The notes: generated by a model from the sequence alone, not told the origin. A DNA stretch of 64,000 bases from Catonia carolina (GCA_035578175.1 JAQMRL010000044.1:310001-374000); one strand, 5' to 3'; counted from the stretch's first letter, positions 47,155-57,673 are shown. Numbers and translations are program-made.

Positions 47155-47315
47155 GATATTTTGTTCACACACAGACCAATCGCAAAAATCATGTTTTTTC
47201 GTGATGCTTGAAAACGTGTATTTACGGTGAAAACTTGATTTAGAAAAGTTGACACTAAAACAATACTTTCTTTCCCTTTATATTCATACAGGACAAGAGG
47301 AAGTAATAATATAAG
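47155..47315 (+). repeat. Dispersed CA-repeat family, copy 9 (3' piece)
   Basis: Only the right-hand block is present ('CAGACCAATCGCAAAAATCA' to 'GACAAGAGGAAGTAATAAT'). It abuts the Gypsy fragment. Confidence 0.75.
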
Positions 47316-48039
47316 ATGGTGCATTTTTTTTACGCAATGAACAAATGACTTCATTTGAGCTCTATCGGACTTCATTTAAACCTTCAGTCGCCGTGACCTA
47401 CTTACCAAATGTTTTCCCATTTTCTTGCAAAACTGTGTGAGTGAAAACTTAAATAAAAGGTAAGCAGTTTAAAAACAGAAACAGTAAAATTATAAATTGC
47501 ATTACTTATTTACCATAGGCTATTTAATTGAATACTAGGCCACTTACATACGTTTTCCGAACATTTTCCTGAAAAATGACAAATTGATTATTAATGAATA
47601 ATTAAATTTTACTGTCCGTAAAATAATATACAGCGTAATTTTAAATGAAAGATCAGTTTTCCAAACTATAATTTCTGAATACTCATCGTTATACGAATAA
47701 TCGATGTATGATTTGAAAGAGAAAATAAAAAAATTATTAAACGTCAACTAGCTTGCGCACATCCTATCCAGAAGTTAATAATGCTCCAGCTAGTGATGGA
47801 CTATACCCGTGGTCACCAACTGGCGGACGCCAACTCATTTTTTGCGGACCGCGAGCTCTACAGAATGTCAAGGAAATGTAGTAAACAATGAATTAAATAA
47901 AATACACAATGGAAGTTAAGTTAAGGCGCGGTAACTACAACACATTTAACAACAAGTATTACAAACTAAACAGACAGATTTTATGTTAACAAACCAACAA
48001 CTGACAACTAACATAAAAAGCTACACGTAATCGCTAATA
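47316..48039. other. No gene recognised; possible hAT end
   Basis: A 'GTGGTCACCAACTGGCGG' piece at ~47811 followed by 'GCGGACCGCGAGCTC' resembles one end of a non-autonomous hAT element. I do not see the other end. The rest holds nothing to support. Confidence 0.3.
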
Positions 48040-48936
48040 CGAGGTGCCACAATTAAGAAATGAGGCTGCATTTTTTTGCAAGATGTGACAACCCTGCAGG
48101 TTACGCTCAATCTTTGACATTGATCTCTAAGCTACTTCTAGTCCAAGCGGCACATTGATGCGACCATTCAGTCGTGAGTTGTGCTGTAGTAAGGGAACAT
48201 GCGTTTTTGTCTCTCGTTACAGAAACGGAATCGTAAAATATTGCGCAATGGTCTGCCATTTCTTTTTGTGTTAATTTGGACAAGAATGCAACGAGAACAT
48301 ACGCTAAGCTTCAGAGGGCTTTTGGATATGAAGTTATATCAAGAGCTCAAGTTCCTTGTTGACATAAAATGTTTTGTGAAGGCAGAACGAATGTCAAATA
48401 TGAAGACCGCAGTGGACGGCCATCAACCTCACGGACTGATGTCAACATGGCCAGGGTGCGTGAAATCGTACGATCCGATCAAAGATTAACCGTGAAAATG
48501 ATGTCGGAAGAACTCAACATCAATCGGTAAAGATTTGTAAAATAATAACTGAAGATCTGGGTACGAGGAAAAATTTGTGAAAAAATGGTCCACAAAAATC
48601 TCACAGATCTACAGAGAGAAACACGGAAAAACTGCCACAGCCACCTCATTTACCAGATATCGCTCCATGCGACTTTTTTCAATTTCCAAGAGTCAAAATG
48701 TTGGTCAAGGGACACCATTTTCAAACAACAGAAGATGTCCTGAAAGCTGTGACGAGGATCTTGGTGGACATTCCAAAAGAAGAGTTTCAGAAACGTTATC
48801 AGCAGTAGCAGATGCGCTGGAGTAAGTATGCAAGCAGAGGGGAACTACTTTGAAGGAAATTACACTAAAGATTGCTAAAAACTTAAGTGATATTTGTTTT
48901 CACATCAGTCTCATTACTTTATTGCCGCACCTCGCA
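48040..48936 (+). mobile_element. Internally deleted mariner element (SETMAR-like)
   Basis: Inverted ends: CGAGGTGCCACAATTAAGAA on the left and, reverse-complemented, CGAGGTGCGGCAATAAAGTA on the right, next to TA sites. At ~900 bp it is shorter than an autonomous mariner (~1.3 kb). Broken transposase pieces include 'MMSEELNIN' near 48500 and 'LPDIAPCDFFQFPRVKMLVK' near 48650-48710, the DxxPxDF-type catalytic end. The middle of the catalytic domain is deleted. Confidence 0.85.
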
Positions 48937-49620
48937 TATCAATACCATTTCTAGAACAATCTGTGGATCTTCTCTGTTAGAGGCCTACCACTATTAAGTC
49001 CAGTTCCCTCTGTACCTGACATTACTACGGTAAGTACTGAACGTTATGAGAAGATGGCAGTACGGCGGTGAGGTCTAGTATGAAGGCGGTAATGGTTATT
49101 TACTATTCAACCGTCGTTCTGTTAGTAACTGTTAGCATACTGTAGGCCTATTGTTGTACATTTATAACGATATATGTAATGAATTTCCTGGAGTTAGCTG
49201 ACATTACGAAATGAAGATGATATTGTAGTTTTTCTGCAGCGACAAAAAAACAGATGTCGGATTTTGGTCATTATCCCCGTCATTGCCGTAGTGGTCACGA
49301 CATGCTTTCACAATTAGGGAACCGACTTCGTTGGAGTTGCGAGAAGAGAACTTGCCGAGAATATAAACACCTTCGACAGGGCACATGGTTTGAAGGTTCC
49401 AACTGACAGAAAAATTCTGAAATTTGACAGAATGAAAATGAAAACAAAAATAAAACAATAAGAATGTTTCATTTATGTTCAATGGGTGCGTGCGTGCATA
49501 CGCTCACATATTGACTGCATGTGAGAAGAACACGTGGTGTGTAATGCGAAACTTTATTCAGGAGTGGGAGAACTATCTCAAGGGGAACTAAAAAAGTTAA
49601 AAGATTTGATTGCCCGTTAA
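48937..49620. other. No gene recognised
   Basis: Spacer. A 92-codon minus frame (49204-49482) has no recognisable family. Confidence 0.4.
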
Positions 49621-49818
49621 AAGATTTGATGCCCTTTACGGATAGGAGCAGAATCGGCCCGCTACTAGCCTTCTCAATAACATTTCATTGTGTACTACTA
49701 CTAAAACTTATAACTTTTACTTATAACTAGTACACTGGACTTGGTACATAATGAAGTGTTATTGAGAAGGCTAGTAGCGGGCCGATTCTGCTCCTATCCG
49801 TAAAGGGCATCAAATCTT
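49621..49818. repeat. Nearly perfect 75-bp inverted repeat (hairpin)
   Basis: The arms 49621-49695 and 49744-49818 are reverse complements with two mismatches in 75, around a 48-base loop. The outer 66 bp or so are perfect and GC-rich for this region. There is also a short tandem duplication of 'GTTAAAAGATTTGAT' just left of arm 1. No terminal features of a known transposon are visible. Confidence 0.95.
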
Positions 49819-49968
49819 AGACTAATATTGGTAGGTCTTAAAGGGCCAAACAGTAATATTGGTAGTCATATAACAGAGAAGATCCCAATCTGTTATTTAT
49901 TTAATATAAAACCAAGAAGTCATTAGAACATTGTAGATTTTTACAACACTCTCCCCACGTTTATGTAT

Positions 49969-49971
<3 letters not shown>

Positions 49972-50020
<49 letters not shown>
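49972..50020. repeat. (CT)n microsatellite
   Basis: About 48 bp of pure CT dinucleotides. Confidence 0.95.
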
Positions 50021-50022
<2 letters not shown>

Positions 50023-50540
50023 CCTCACTCGTACTCACACTTCGCCTCTCCGCTGCTAATCTAATAATGACACGCCCACTTCGTACACATACACACATAT
50101 AATATAATAAACAAATTTATATTATTTTACTAGAATTCTCTGGAATCGACTGTTTATTTTAACACAGAATATTTTTTTTATGCAGATCTTATTATTGTGT
50201 GTGGTCTGAGATGTTGGTATCTACAATAGATGGACACCACTTCCATTTCAGATTTCTTTCCGTTTGATTGCCGGGTTATTAAAGTGGAAGTGAATGAAAT
50301 ATGGATACATGCTATTTATAAACGGAATACAACATTTATATACTATATTTTCAAATTTTGAGATGCGTTGATTTATTTTGGTAAAATCGTGCGTCCACAT
50401 AACCGCCCAATGACCCTTGCCATTTCTCCGTTATCTGGACGCCAAATTGACAAAGCGCAACTTTCCCATCGTCTCATCTCTCCCGGTACGTATTTCATTA
50501 TTATCTGAGTTCACAATTTAATAAATAAAATTTAAAAAAG
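50021..50540. other. No gene recognised
   Basis: Spacer without a supportable feature. Confidence 0.4.
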
Positions 50541-51370
50541 AATTTGGTGTAAAACACTCACACGACTTTATCTTGCCAATGTAAATAAACCCAAACAATC
50601 TAGCCTAATTTTAATCATGAGTGAATGACGATAAAAGGAAAATCATCCTCTGATCGGCTTAAAATACGGAAAATCACTAATTGATTGTAAACTAGGCTCT
50701 GTATAAGAAAATGATTGAAATAAAAGATATATATTTTTTATTTCCTGCAAATTTAATTCATACACTTCTATCATAAGATGCATTCTAAGGCCACAATATT
50801 TAAAAAATCCTATTTTTTACCAATTTTGTTGAAAAAAATACAGAAAATCACTAATTGACGCTAAACTAAGAGTTGTATCAGAAAATGTTTGGAATAAAAG
50901 TTGCAGGTTTCTTAAATTTCTACAACTTTGATTGTGTGCTTTTTCCCTACAATTGCAATCTTTAAAAAACGTTTTGCTACCAGAGCATGGCCCCCCCCCA
51001 GGAATTTCACCAGGCATGGCGCTTATCCTGTCTTGTAGAGCATAAACAAAATAGTACATGAGGCGATTTTTTAAAAATCGTGGAAGCCGTTTTTGAGAAA
51101 ATAGCAAAAAAGTGAAAAATAGCACGAATAAACTACTACTTCCGGTTGACCAATTTTGATGAAAATGTTCGTGTCGGTTATCTTTGTGTTTCCGAACATA
51201 ATTTTTAATTTACTACTTCATACGATATTCTTTTCTTGAAATATTTTATTGACACATACGTACAGACCAATCGCTAAATACAAGTTTTTTTGGGTTCAGG
51301 AGGTGTGAAAAAAATATTTTTTTCCCTATACTTGTATATACAATCGTATGGAGACAGAGAATGTAATAAA
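50541..51370 (+). repeat. Dispersed CA-repeat family, copy 10
   Basis: From the left end ('TTTGGTGTAAAACACTCACA') through all blocks. The (CA)n tract is reduced to a few bases ('GACACATACGTACAGACCAA') and the right block is truncated and diverged. Confidence 0.82.
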
Positions 51371-53017
51371 AATATATCAGCAATCTTACATCTGTTGAAT
51401 TTCGTTAATTTTTCTCTGGTAACCCTTTACTTTGTCCTTGGTAAGTTCGTCATAATAAGATCCAAAAAAACCACTAGAGGAATACCTGAAATGAGAATGT
51501 CACATTCATTTTAAAATGATATCGATAAGTAAATAAACTTAATGGTACGTAAAATAATACAAATTGTATTAGGGTTTAAATTATTAGTAAATCTACAACG
51601 GAAAAACGCGTTTATTGTTACAATTTGTGAACTGAACGTGATATCTTGAAAAAATCGGACTGAGCCCGTATCGGGTAGAGAGGCACACGGTGTCCCATTA
51701 ATAAAGTCGACTTTACTCCATACTTCTGAACATTACCACGGAGTGAAAATTATTAAAGTTATTTAAAAAATCCCGATATTATTAAACATTCGTGCGGTCC
51801 TAGTGGGTGAACAAAGGCCACCGTTGGCCGATTTTCTCCACGACCTCCTGTTTATTTACAAAATCGCTTATTAAACGCTTTTATTATTTATTTAACTTAC
51901 TCTTGGATCCATCAAATCTTGCAACTTAAAATTTTAATACTTCTACCGTATCAATATGAATCAAACTTTGCACACTTGTTTATCTTCGATGACAAAACGC
52001 TGTGGAGGTGTTTGTAAAAAAAAATTTTAAAATTTAAAAAAAAATTTAAAAAACGCTTTTATTTAACAATTACTTAAAAAAATTAACTAAAAATAAAAAA
52101 ATAAAAAAAATTTACAAAAAAAATTTAAAAAAAATGCGCCACGCTTTTATTTTTAACTGTAATGTCTGTGATTTTTTTTTCACCTTTATATTAAAATAAT
52201 CCTAGAAAAATCTATCAGATCTACGGTATTTGATCTTTTGCGCAAGAAATTTTTAGTGTACAGTGTCTATAGGAAAATTATGAAATCCCAACTTTTCACT
52301 CCCCAAAACCTTTGATCCGCCATTTTGAAACTTTTCCGACCAGTAACCCCCAACGTATACATACAGGACGCTTCCAAAAAATTAAATCGATTTTTGACAT
52401 GCTCTGGAGAAGCCAAGCAAGTAGGTGGGTGGTTCGAATTCGGTGTGCCTATAGTTCTTCAGATGGAAAATTCGAAAATTGCACAACCAAGTCTGTCGCT
52501 GAAGTTCTTGGTGTCAAAAACGGGATATTAAAATTTTAAATTGATTTATAAATTTGGTGGCACACTTTTCGGCGACCTCATTTTCGAGGCTACGTCAAAA
52601 AGAGTAAAGTGGCCTTCATTTGTTTTGACGTGTATTTATTTTGACAGTTGCATTTTACATTACTTATGTTGTCATTACCAGTTTGGGGCTAAGAAAAATA
52701 CTGCACTAATTGTTTTCAGAAATTTTAATTTTAGGAATTATAATTGGATGTTTGTAATAGGGGTTTGAGTATTAAGCGTTGTTTCACGATTTCGTTAATA
52801 ATTTAAATTTTTGTATCTTTTTTTATTATTTAACGCTAACACATGGCTGAAATATGAATTTTAAAAGTATATAGGTAATGTTAAAAATATGTCAGAAAAA
52901 TTTAGGAAACACTGATTCTTCAATACTGACCAGTAATATTAAGGAGTGGTAGTTAAGTTTTCAATTAATAATCCGCTAAAACATTCCTAAAACACTTAGC
53001 TACACAAGGACAACGAG
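51371..53017. other. A-rich region left of the viral block
   Basis: No gene can be supported. A/T homopolymer runs are frequent at 52015-52130 and 53060-53140. The viral element's left terminus may lie in this stretch, but without its right terminus I cannot find matching inverted repeats. Confidence 0.4.
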
Positions 53018-53019
53018 GA

Positions 53020-53525
53020 CTAAAGTAGTATAGAAAAGAGAGTACTGGGAAGACCTTGACCTTTGACCTCAAAAAAAAAAAGTTGACCTTTGACCTCAAA
53101 AAAAATTTAAAAAAAATAAATAAAAAAAATTAAGTTGGCAAAGTTCCAAACTCGATTTGCTCCGCAACGGCTGGACCGATTTTGATGGGGGTGATACCCA
53201 CGTGACCGGGAGATCCAGATCTACAAGATAAGCCTTAATCTGTAGCCGTATCCCCCATAGAACCTGAGATCGCTTGTAACACGTGACTTGTCGGTCGGAT
53301 CAATGAGGTTTAGGTACCCGCAGGATCCGGACATTCCGTAGAACGCGTTACGTCCGGTTTTGACCGTTAGGTTCTTTCGGGATCCGAAATATATAAATTT
53401 AGGAAATTTCATTTTGGAACACCCTATGCTTTGTTTTATTTGCATTGACGTCATTCGTTTTTTTATCTATGCACGCGCCAGACTATTAATTGGGATGATG
53501 CAACTTGTTTATTGCAAATGTAAGT
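53020..53525 (+). repeat. Viral-block 0.5-kb direct repeat, left copy
   Basis: Matches 58697-59207 in the same orientation at high identity. It starts at 'GAGAGTACTGGGA', runs through a cluster of TGACCT half-sites, then 'CTCCGCAACGGCTGGACCGA' and 'GTAGAACGCGTTACGTCCGG', to the 'TTTATTTGCATTGACG' segment. It lies just upstream of the TATA promoter at 53707. Function unknown. It could be an enhancer-bearing repeat or an independent repeat inserted twice. Confidence 0.9.
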
Positions 53526-53706
53526 TTACAGTTAATTTTTCTAGATGATGCAACATATTATTCGTTAAAGTCACGAGCCGTCGAGTCAGCGATAAGTTGT
53601 TTGTTTCAATCTTAAAAACCGTCGACGTCATACCGCTTGTTATTCTCATTATGTACCGAACCGCAGACTCAGCGTTTCCAATGCATTAGCATAGGGGAAT
53701 TATCTG

Positions 53707-53715
53707 TATAAAAGG
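53707..53715 (+). promoter_or_regulatory. TATA promoter of the early gene cluster
   Basis: TATAAAAGG at 53707, with transcription expected to start ~25-30 bases downstream near 53735-53740. A first exon with a consensus donor follows at 53820. Nothing comparable lies nearby. Confidence 0.7.
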
Positions 53716-53737
53716 CCGCCGATTTTCCCATCGTACC

Positions 53738-53820
53738 ATAACTCTACTACCAGTCGTATACCGCTCTACGCTGCTAGACACTCGACACCGTTCTTCTTCT
53801 CTACCTGCTGTTAATTGAAG
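53738..53820 (+). other. Leader exon 1 (non-coding)
   Basis: From the predicted start to AAG|GTGAGT (donor at 53821). It contains no ATG and is CT/CA-rich. Its start is inferred from the TATA box and its end from the donor consensus. Confidence 0.6.
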
Positions 53821-53990
53821 GTGAGTTTTATACTTTAAGCAATCAAATTGAACTTTAAATATTTTTAAATTTTAAAAGACTTTAGCACTTTTATAAAATA
53901 TGCACTTTGAATCTTTTATAAAAATTAAAACCTAAAATCTGTTTATAAAATTAAGACGTAGACCCTCATACGAATTTAATGATGGGTAAT

Positions 53991-54548
53991 ACGTTGTTGG
54001 TACAGCAACAACACCAGTTTTAGCCGTTGTTGGTACAGCAACAACAACAACCGTAAAAACACCAGTTTTAGCGTTTACTATTATAAATACGGAAGAACAA
54101 TTTCCATACCTAAATTAAATTGTTCTAACTGCATGTCGATAGTTTATTAACGCATGTAAAATGCTTGTACACTGAATATTTAGTCTGCTGTTTTAATCTG
54201 CAGCAACAACAACTGTTATTGACTTAAACGTAGAATTAAATAAATTTGAACTTAAAATCTTTTTATAATACGTTGTTGGTACAGCAACAACACCAGTTTT
54301 AGCCGTTGTTGGTACAGCAACAACAACAACCGTAACAACACCAGTTTTAGCGTTTACTATTATAAATACGGAAGAACAATTTCCATACCTAAATTATATT
54401 GTTCTAACTCCATGTCGATAGTTTATTAACGCATGTAAAACGCTTGTACACTGAATATTTAGTCTGTTGTTTTAATCTGCAGCAACAACAACTGTTATTG
54501 ACTTAAACGTAGAATTAAATAAATTTGAACTTAAAATCTTTTTATAAA
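53991..54548 (+). repeat. 279-bp tandem duplication in the first intron
   Basis: Units 53991-54269 and 54270-54548 are nearly identical. Each unit holds two copies of GTTGTTGGTACAGCAACAAC or a close relative, which form 7-bp hairpins (GTTGTTG / CAACAAC) with a GTACAG loop, and also an ATTATAAATAC segment. It lies between leader exon 1 and the next acceptor. Confidence 0.9.
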
Positions 54549-54640
54549 ATTAAGACTTTTACTAGTTGTAAGTTGAACTTAGAACGTAGTAGTATTAAAA
54601 CGAGTCTCTAATGCGTGTTTCTGTTTTTGTTCTGTTTCAG

Positions 54641-54772
54641 TTTAAAATCAACCATCACCACCACCACCACCGCTACCACCGCCATCACCACCAACACCAA
54701 CACCACCAACAACAAGGACAACAACAACCAACAACAAAATCAATTTGTTAGATCACCAGCTCTTATTTAAAG
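54641..54772 (+). other. Leader exon 2a (non-coding, CA-rich)
   Basis: Acceptor TTCTGTTTCAG at 54630-54640, donor AAAG|GTTGGT at 54773. The exon is mostly CAC/CAA triplets and has no ATG. It shares its acceptor region and first ~35 bases with exon 2b. Confidence 0.6.
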
Positions 54773-54943
54773 GTTGGTCTTATTATAAATACTATACTGG
54801 AATAATAATTTACATACTAAAAATAAAGGGATATTTGTTTTAACCGCATGTGATGAGTTTAGCCAAGCGAATTCAAATAAATATTTATTTTATAAACCCT
54901 TTACTAGTCTCTAATGCGTGTTTCTGTTTTTGTTCTGTTTCAG

Positions 54944-55066
54944 TTTAAAATCAACCATCACCACCACCACCACCGCCAGCACCTCCATCACCACCGACAA
55001 CACCAACAACACCAACAACATCAACAACAACAACAACCAGTGTTACGCGCCAGCCTTCATTTAAAG
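54944..55066 (+). other. Leader exon 2b (non-coding, CA-rich), duplicate of 2a
   Basis: Acceptor TTCTGTTTCAG at 54933-54943, donor AAAG|GTTAGC at 55067. CAC/CAA-rich with no ATG. The region from about 54603 was duplicated to about 54905, so 2a and 2b could be used together or alternatively. A possible 65-codon frame (54914-55111) would start in the intron and is not supported. Confidence 0.6.
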
Positions 55067-55305
55067 GTTAGCCTTATTTTTAAATACGATATTTGTACTA
55101 ACTACATATGATTAGTTTAGCATTGTATGTAATACTGAATATTATATCATACTAATAAATTTATTAAACAGTAGCCTTTACTATAATTATACCTAAAACT
55201 TAAAGTTCGAACTTACTGTAGTAACTAAGAGAGGCAATTTATATGCTAGTGTACCGTCGAGATCTTTGATAGACGATGAACCATCGTTTTTGTTTTACAG
55301 CAAGT

Positions 55306-55551
55306 ATGCGGTCATTGAGAGTAGTGCTCCCAAAAATACAAGGGAGGATTTGGGGGCATAGGATCTGGGCGGGGGAGATGAAGGCGCTCCTCTTCATGCC
55401 TGAGGCGGGGGATTGTATGTCGGCATGGGTAGACCGGCATACTCTTCGAGAGCTGGGGTTGTACGATGAATTCCGATTATACCTAGATTCCCGTCGATCT
55501 ACAACCCCGAGAAAGACCCGGTCTAGAAGAAGAAGGAGAATGTTGAAATAG
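55306..55551 (+). CDS. Small basic protein of unknown function
   Basis: 81 codons, starting at the ATG five bases after a splice acceptor (TTTTGTTTTACAG, ending 55300). Hydrophobic and aromatic residues in the first half are followed by an acidic, leucine-containing helix-like part ('HTLRELGLYDEFRLYLDSRR') and an Arg-rich tail (residues ~67-81), suggesting nuclear targeting or nucleic acid binding. The stop codon TAG is directly followed by GTAATT, so the stop forms the exon end (AAATAG|GT). The frame is thus one cassette exon that could be included or skipped. I recognise no family. First gene of the early cluster. Confidence 0.6.
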   Translation: MRSLRVVLPKIQGRIWGHRIWAGEMKALLFMPEAGDCMSAWVDRHTLRELGLYDEFRLYLDSRRSTTPRKTRSRRRRRMLK

Positions 55552-55630
55552 GTAATTTTATTATTTAGATGTTATGAACTTGACGGTATTCATACGACAT
55601 CGCAATAAATATATTTTTTCTTTTTTGCAG

Positions 55631-55745
55631 TAACTCCACCATCAGCAACAACATCCCAGCATCCTCTGTCACCTCATCGTCTACCGACATCATCACCTTC
55701 TTCAACTCCATCAACAACAGTACCAGCGAGGCTTCATATCTCACC
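55631..55745 (+). other. Leader exon 3 (non-coding, CA-rich)
   Basis: Acceptor TTTTTCTTTTTTGCAG ending 55630, donor ACC|GTAAGT at 55746. It has no ATG and is rich in CAC/CAA/CATC triplets, like exons 2a and 2b. Confidence 0.6.
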
Positions 55746-55813
55746 GTAAGTATTTTGTCGGCGATACAAATTAATTAAGTAATTACTAAGAGAATATCGT
55801 CAGCATAGAGAAC

Positions 55814-56629
55814 ATGGCTACAAACCTTCTATGTTTGGAAACCGCAGCCGAGACTGTGGCATATGCAGATAGAAACCTTACAAGTGACGTAGTGTTGTAC
55901 AATCTGCTTTCATCCCAGCCTCCACCTACCGTTTACTCATATCTATGTGATGGATCTTAGATCCGAAAGAATATGAGAACCATAGTAGTAGGATGGATAA
56001 AAGATTTATGTCAGTACAGACGAATGTACCACAAGGTGGCTGCAGCCGCAGTGATATATTTCGACCGGTTCCTTAACCGCAAGCCTGATACTGAACCGAA
56101 TGATTTACAGCTACTGGCATGCTCGTGCATGCTGATAAGTTCAAAATTTTACGAGGCGTATGGGTGCTTTACTTCTGATGAGTTGGCGGCCTCTACCGCC
56201 GATTCCTGTAGCACAGAGTCCATCCTGTAATGGGAGATGGAAGTGCTGAAAGAGCTGTCGTGGAGGGTATCTATAGTACTACCTCACGACTTTGTGCACC
56301 CGATTCTGTCTAAGATTTTCCCTACGGTAGATGTCCGAGACCTGAAGAAGGTTAGAGATATGTCTTACGATCTCCTGTTAGAGGCGGTTTGCGCCTATGA
56401 TTTTAACGACATCTGCTACAGCGAACTGGCCGGCGCATGTGTATGCGTGACGTTACGCTCTTTCAGTTCGTTGAAGGTTGAAGAAGACGTAATTGCTGGG
56501 ATGTTGTTATATATTGATCTATCGTATTCTATCCAAAAGGTTCTAATGCTAAATGTTCTCTGTGCAGATGAATCGTGCTCCATCCGTGTCGCGGGAATTG
56601 ACAAGACTGGAAGCGGCAAGACTGTTTGA
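55814..56629 (+). pseudogene. D-type cyclin homologue with two in-frame stops
   Basis: The start ATG (55814) follows a splice acceptor (TATCGTCAG, 55803). Residues 5-9 are LLCLE, an LxCxE Rb-binding motif at the same place as in animal D cyclins. TAG (55958-55960) and TAA (56228-56230) interrupt a single frame that otherwise stays open to 56629. The first cyclin box includes 'RKNMRTIVVGWIKDLC', 'AAVIYFDRFLNRKPDTEP' and 'LQLLACSCMLISSKFYEAYG'; its Lys and a later Glu ('MEVLKELSW') match the usual CDK-contact residues. The second box begins 'VLPHDFVHPILSKIF'. D cyclins bind CDK4/6 and drive phosphorylation of Rb. It overlaps the next gene by 62 bases. Whether it is dead here or the stops are bypassed cannot be told. 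Confidence 0.85.
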
Positions 56630-57608
56630 CGAGGTGTTGGGGGCGGCTAGAAACATGCCGGTAATAAACTTAGACGACGAGCGACCCGAAGTCGAGTTAT
56701 TACCGGCGCGACCAGCTCCTCAGCCACCCCGGCAACCAGTCGAGATGCAGCCGGAGGTCCCAGCTCCTCAGCCACCCCAGCAACCAGTCGAGATTCAACC
56801 TGAGGTCGTACATGTTCAACAGGGGATGCAATTGGTCGAACCTGCAGCGCAGCCTGTTCAACCGGCCCAGCAGGCGGCACGAGGGGAGCAACCGACCCGA
56901 TTACCAACCCGAATGCTCAGTATGATAGACATATTAGTACAGTATTATACATTCGGGTTGGTAACCCTAGCGAAATGGGAGGACGCGATCGCTAGGGTGG
57001 GCGGTAGGGAACCCGACAGTTGTAAAACGCTATCCATAGGCATCGGAGAATTGTTTAAGGTCTTAAAATTGAAGATGCTCTTGCCCATCTTCAATGAGAA
57101 CAACCAGATGGGTGTCTTAGAGAAGATGGACGAGAGGATAACTGCCGGGTTCCTGATGGAATGCGCACGAGCCGCGCCTGCTTCTGAGGAGAAACAGTAC
57201 CGGGAGCAGGACGTCAACGATCTATGGGATCTCATGAGGGCCAGACCGGCCAAACGACCCATAACCGCTCTCTTCGAGGATGCAGGTCCCTCACGGGAAC
57301 CATCATCGTACTCGGAGTCTGTAGAGCTCAAGACCGACCAGAAACATTATAATGCATGGTCGGTACCTAAGAGAGGTAAATACCTAATGAGAATAGAGCT
57401 CTATGAGACAAGCGAGATCGAGGGATTGTCCTTCGGGGACAGGTTCAAACGCGTGAAGAGCAGAGTCGAGCAAGTCGCCAACGAGGGTGATCCTCGTTTG
57501 AAGGCGGTCGATAATGTAATTCACGACACGCTAGAATCGATCTTGAGAGACCGAGGCAGCAAAAAAATCAACCGCAAAATCGCTGCGGTGAAGCCTCAGA
57601 CAGAATGA
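56568..57608 (+). CDS. Proline-rich protein of unknown function
   Basis: 346 codons. The ATG (56568) directly follows a splice acceptor (TTCTCTGTGCAG) with a branch-point-like CTAATG upstream, so the message probably skips the cyclin. Residues ~45-115 are low-complexity, with two repeats of the type 'APQPPxQPVExQPEV'. Residues ~120-225 look globular and helical ('MLSMIDILVQYYTFGLVTLA'). The C-terminal 80 residues are charged ('GDRFKRVKSRVEQVANEGDP') and end in a basic stretch. I recognise no family. Its position before the polymerase suggests an early or replication-related role, which is inference. A polyadenylation signal follows at 57674. Confidence 0.7.
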   Translation: MNRAPSVSRELTRLEAARLFDEVLGAARNMPVINLDDERPEVELLPARPAPQPPRQPVEMQPEVPAPQPPQQPVEIQPEVVHVQQGMQLVEPAAQPVQPAQQAARGEQPTRLPTRMLSMIDILVQYYTFGLVTLAKWEDAIARVGGREPDSCKTLSIGIGELFKVLKLKMLLPIFNENNQMGVLEKMDERITAGFLMECARAAPASEEKQYREQDVNDLWDLMRARPAKRPITALFEDAGPSREPSSYSESVELKTDQKHYNAWSVPKRGKYLMRIELYETSEIEGLSFGDRFKRVKSRVEQVANEGDPRLKAVDNVIHDTLESILRDRGSKKINRKIAAVKPQTE

Positions 57609-57673
57609 CGGGATGTGCATTCCATCATAGTATTAGTATTAGTATTAGTATTATATTTATATATTAATAATAG

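Noticed and set aside
52312..52768. Overlapping 68-75-codon frames as early viral genes
   Set aside because: No shared features with viral genes, AT-rich host-like composition, no promoter or splice context.
54914..55111. His/Gln-rich 65-codon frame
   Set aside because: Its ATG lies before a good splice acceptor and the frame crosses a good donor; the exon reads better as non-coding leader, as does its duplicate, which has no such frame.
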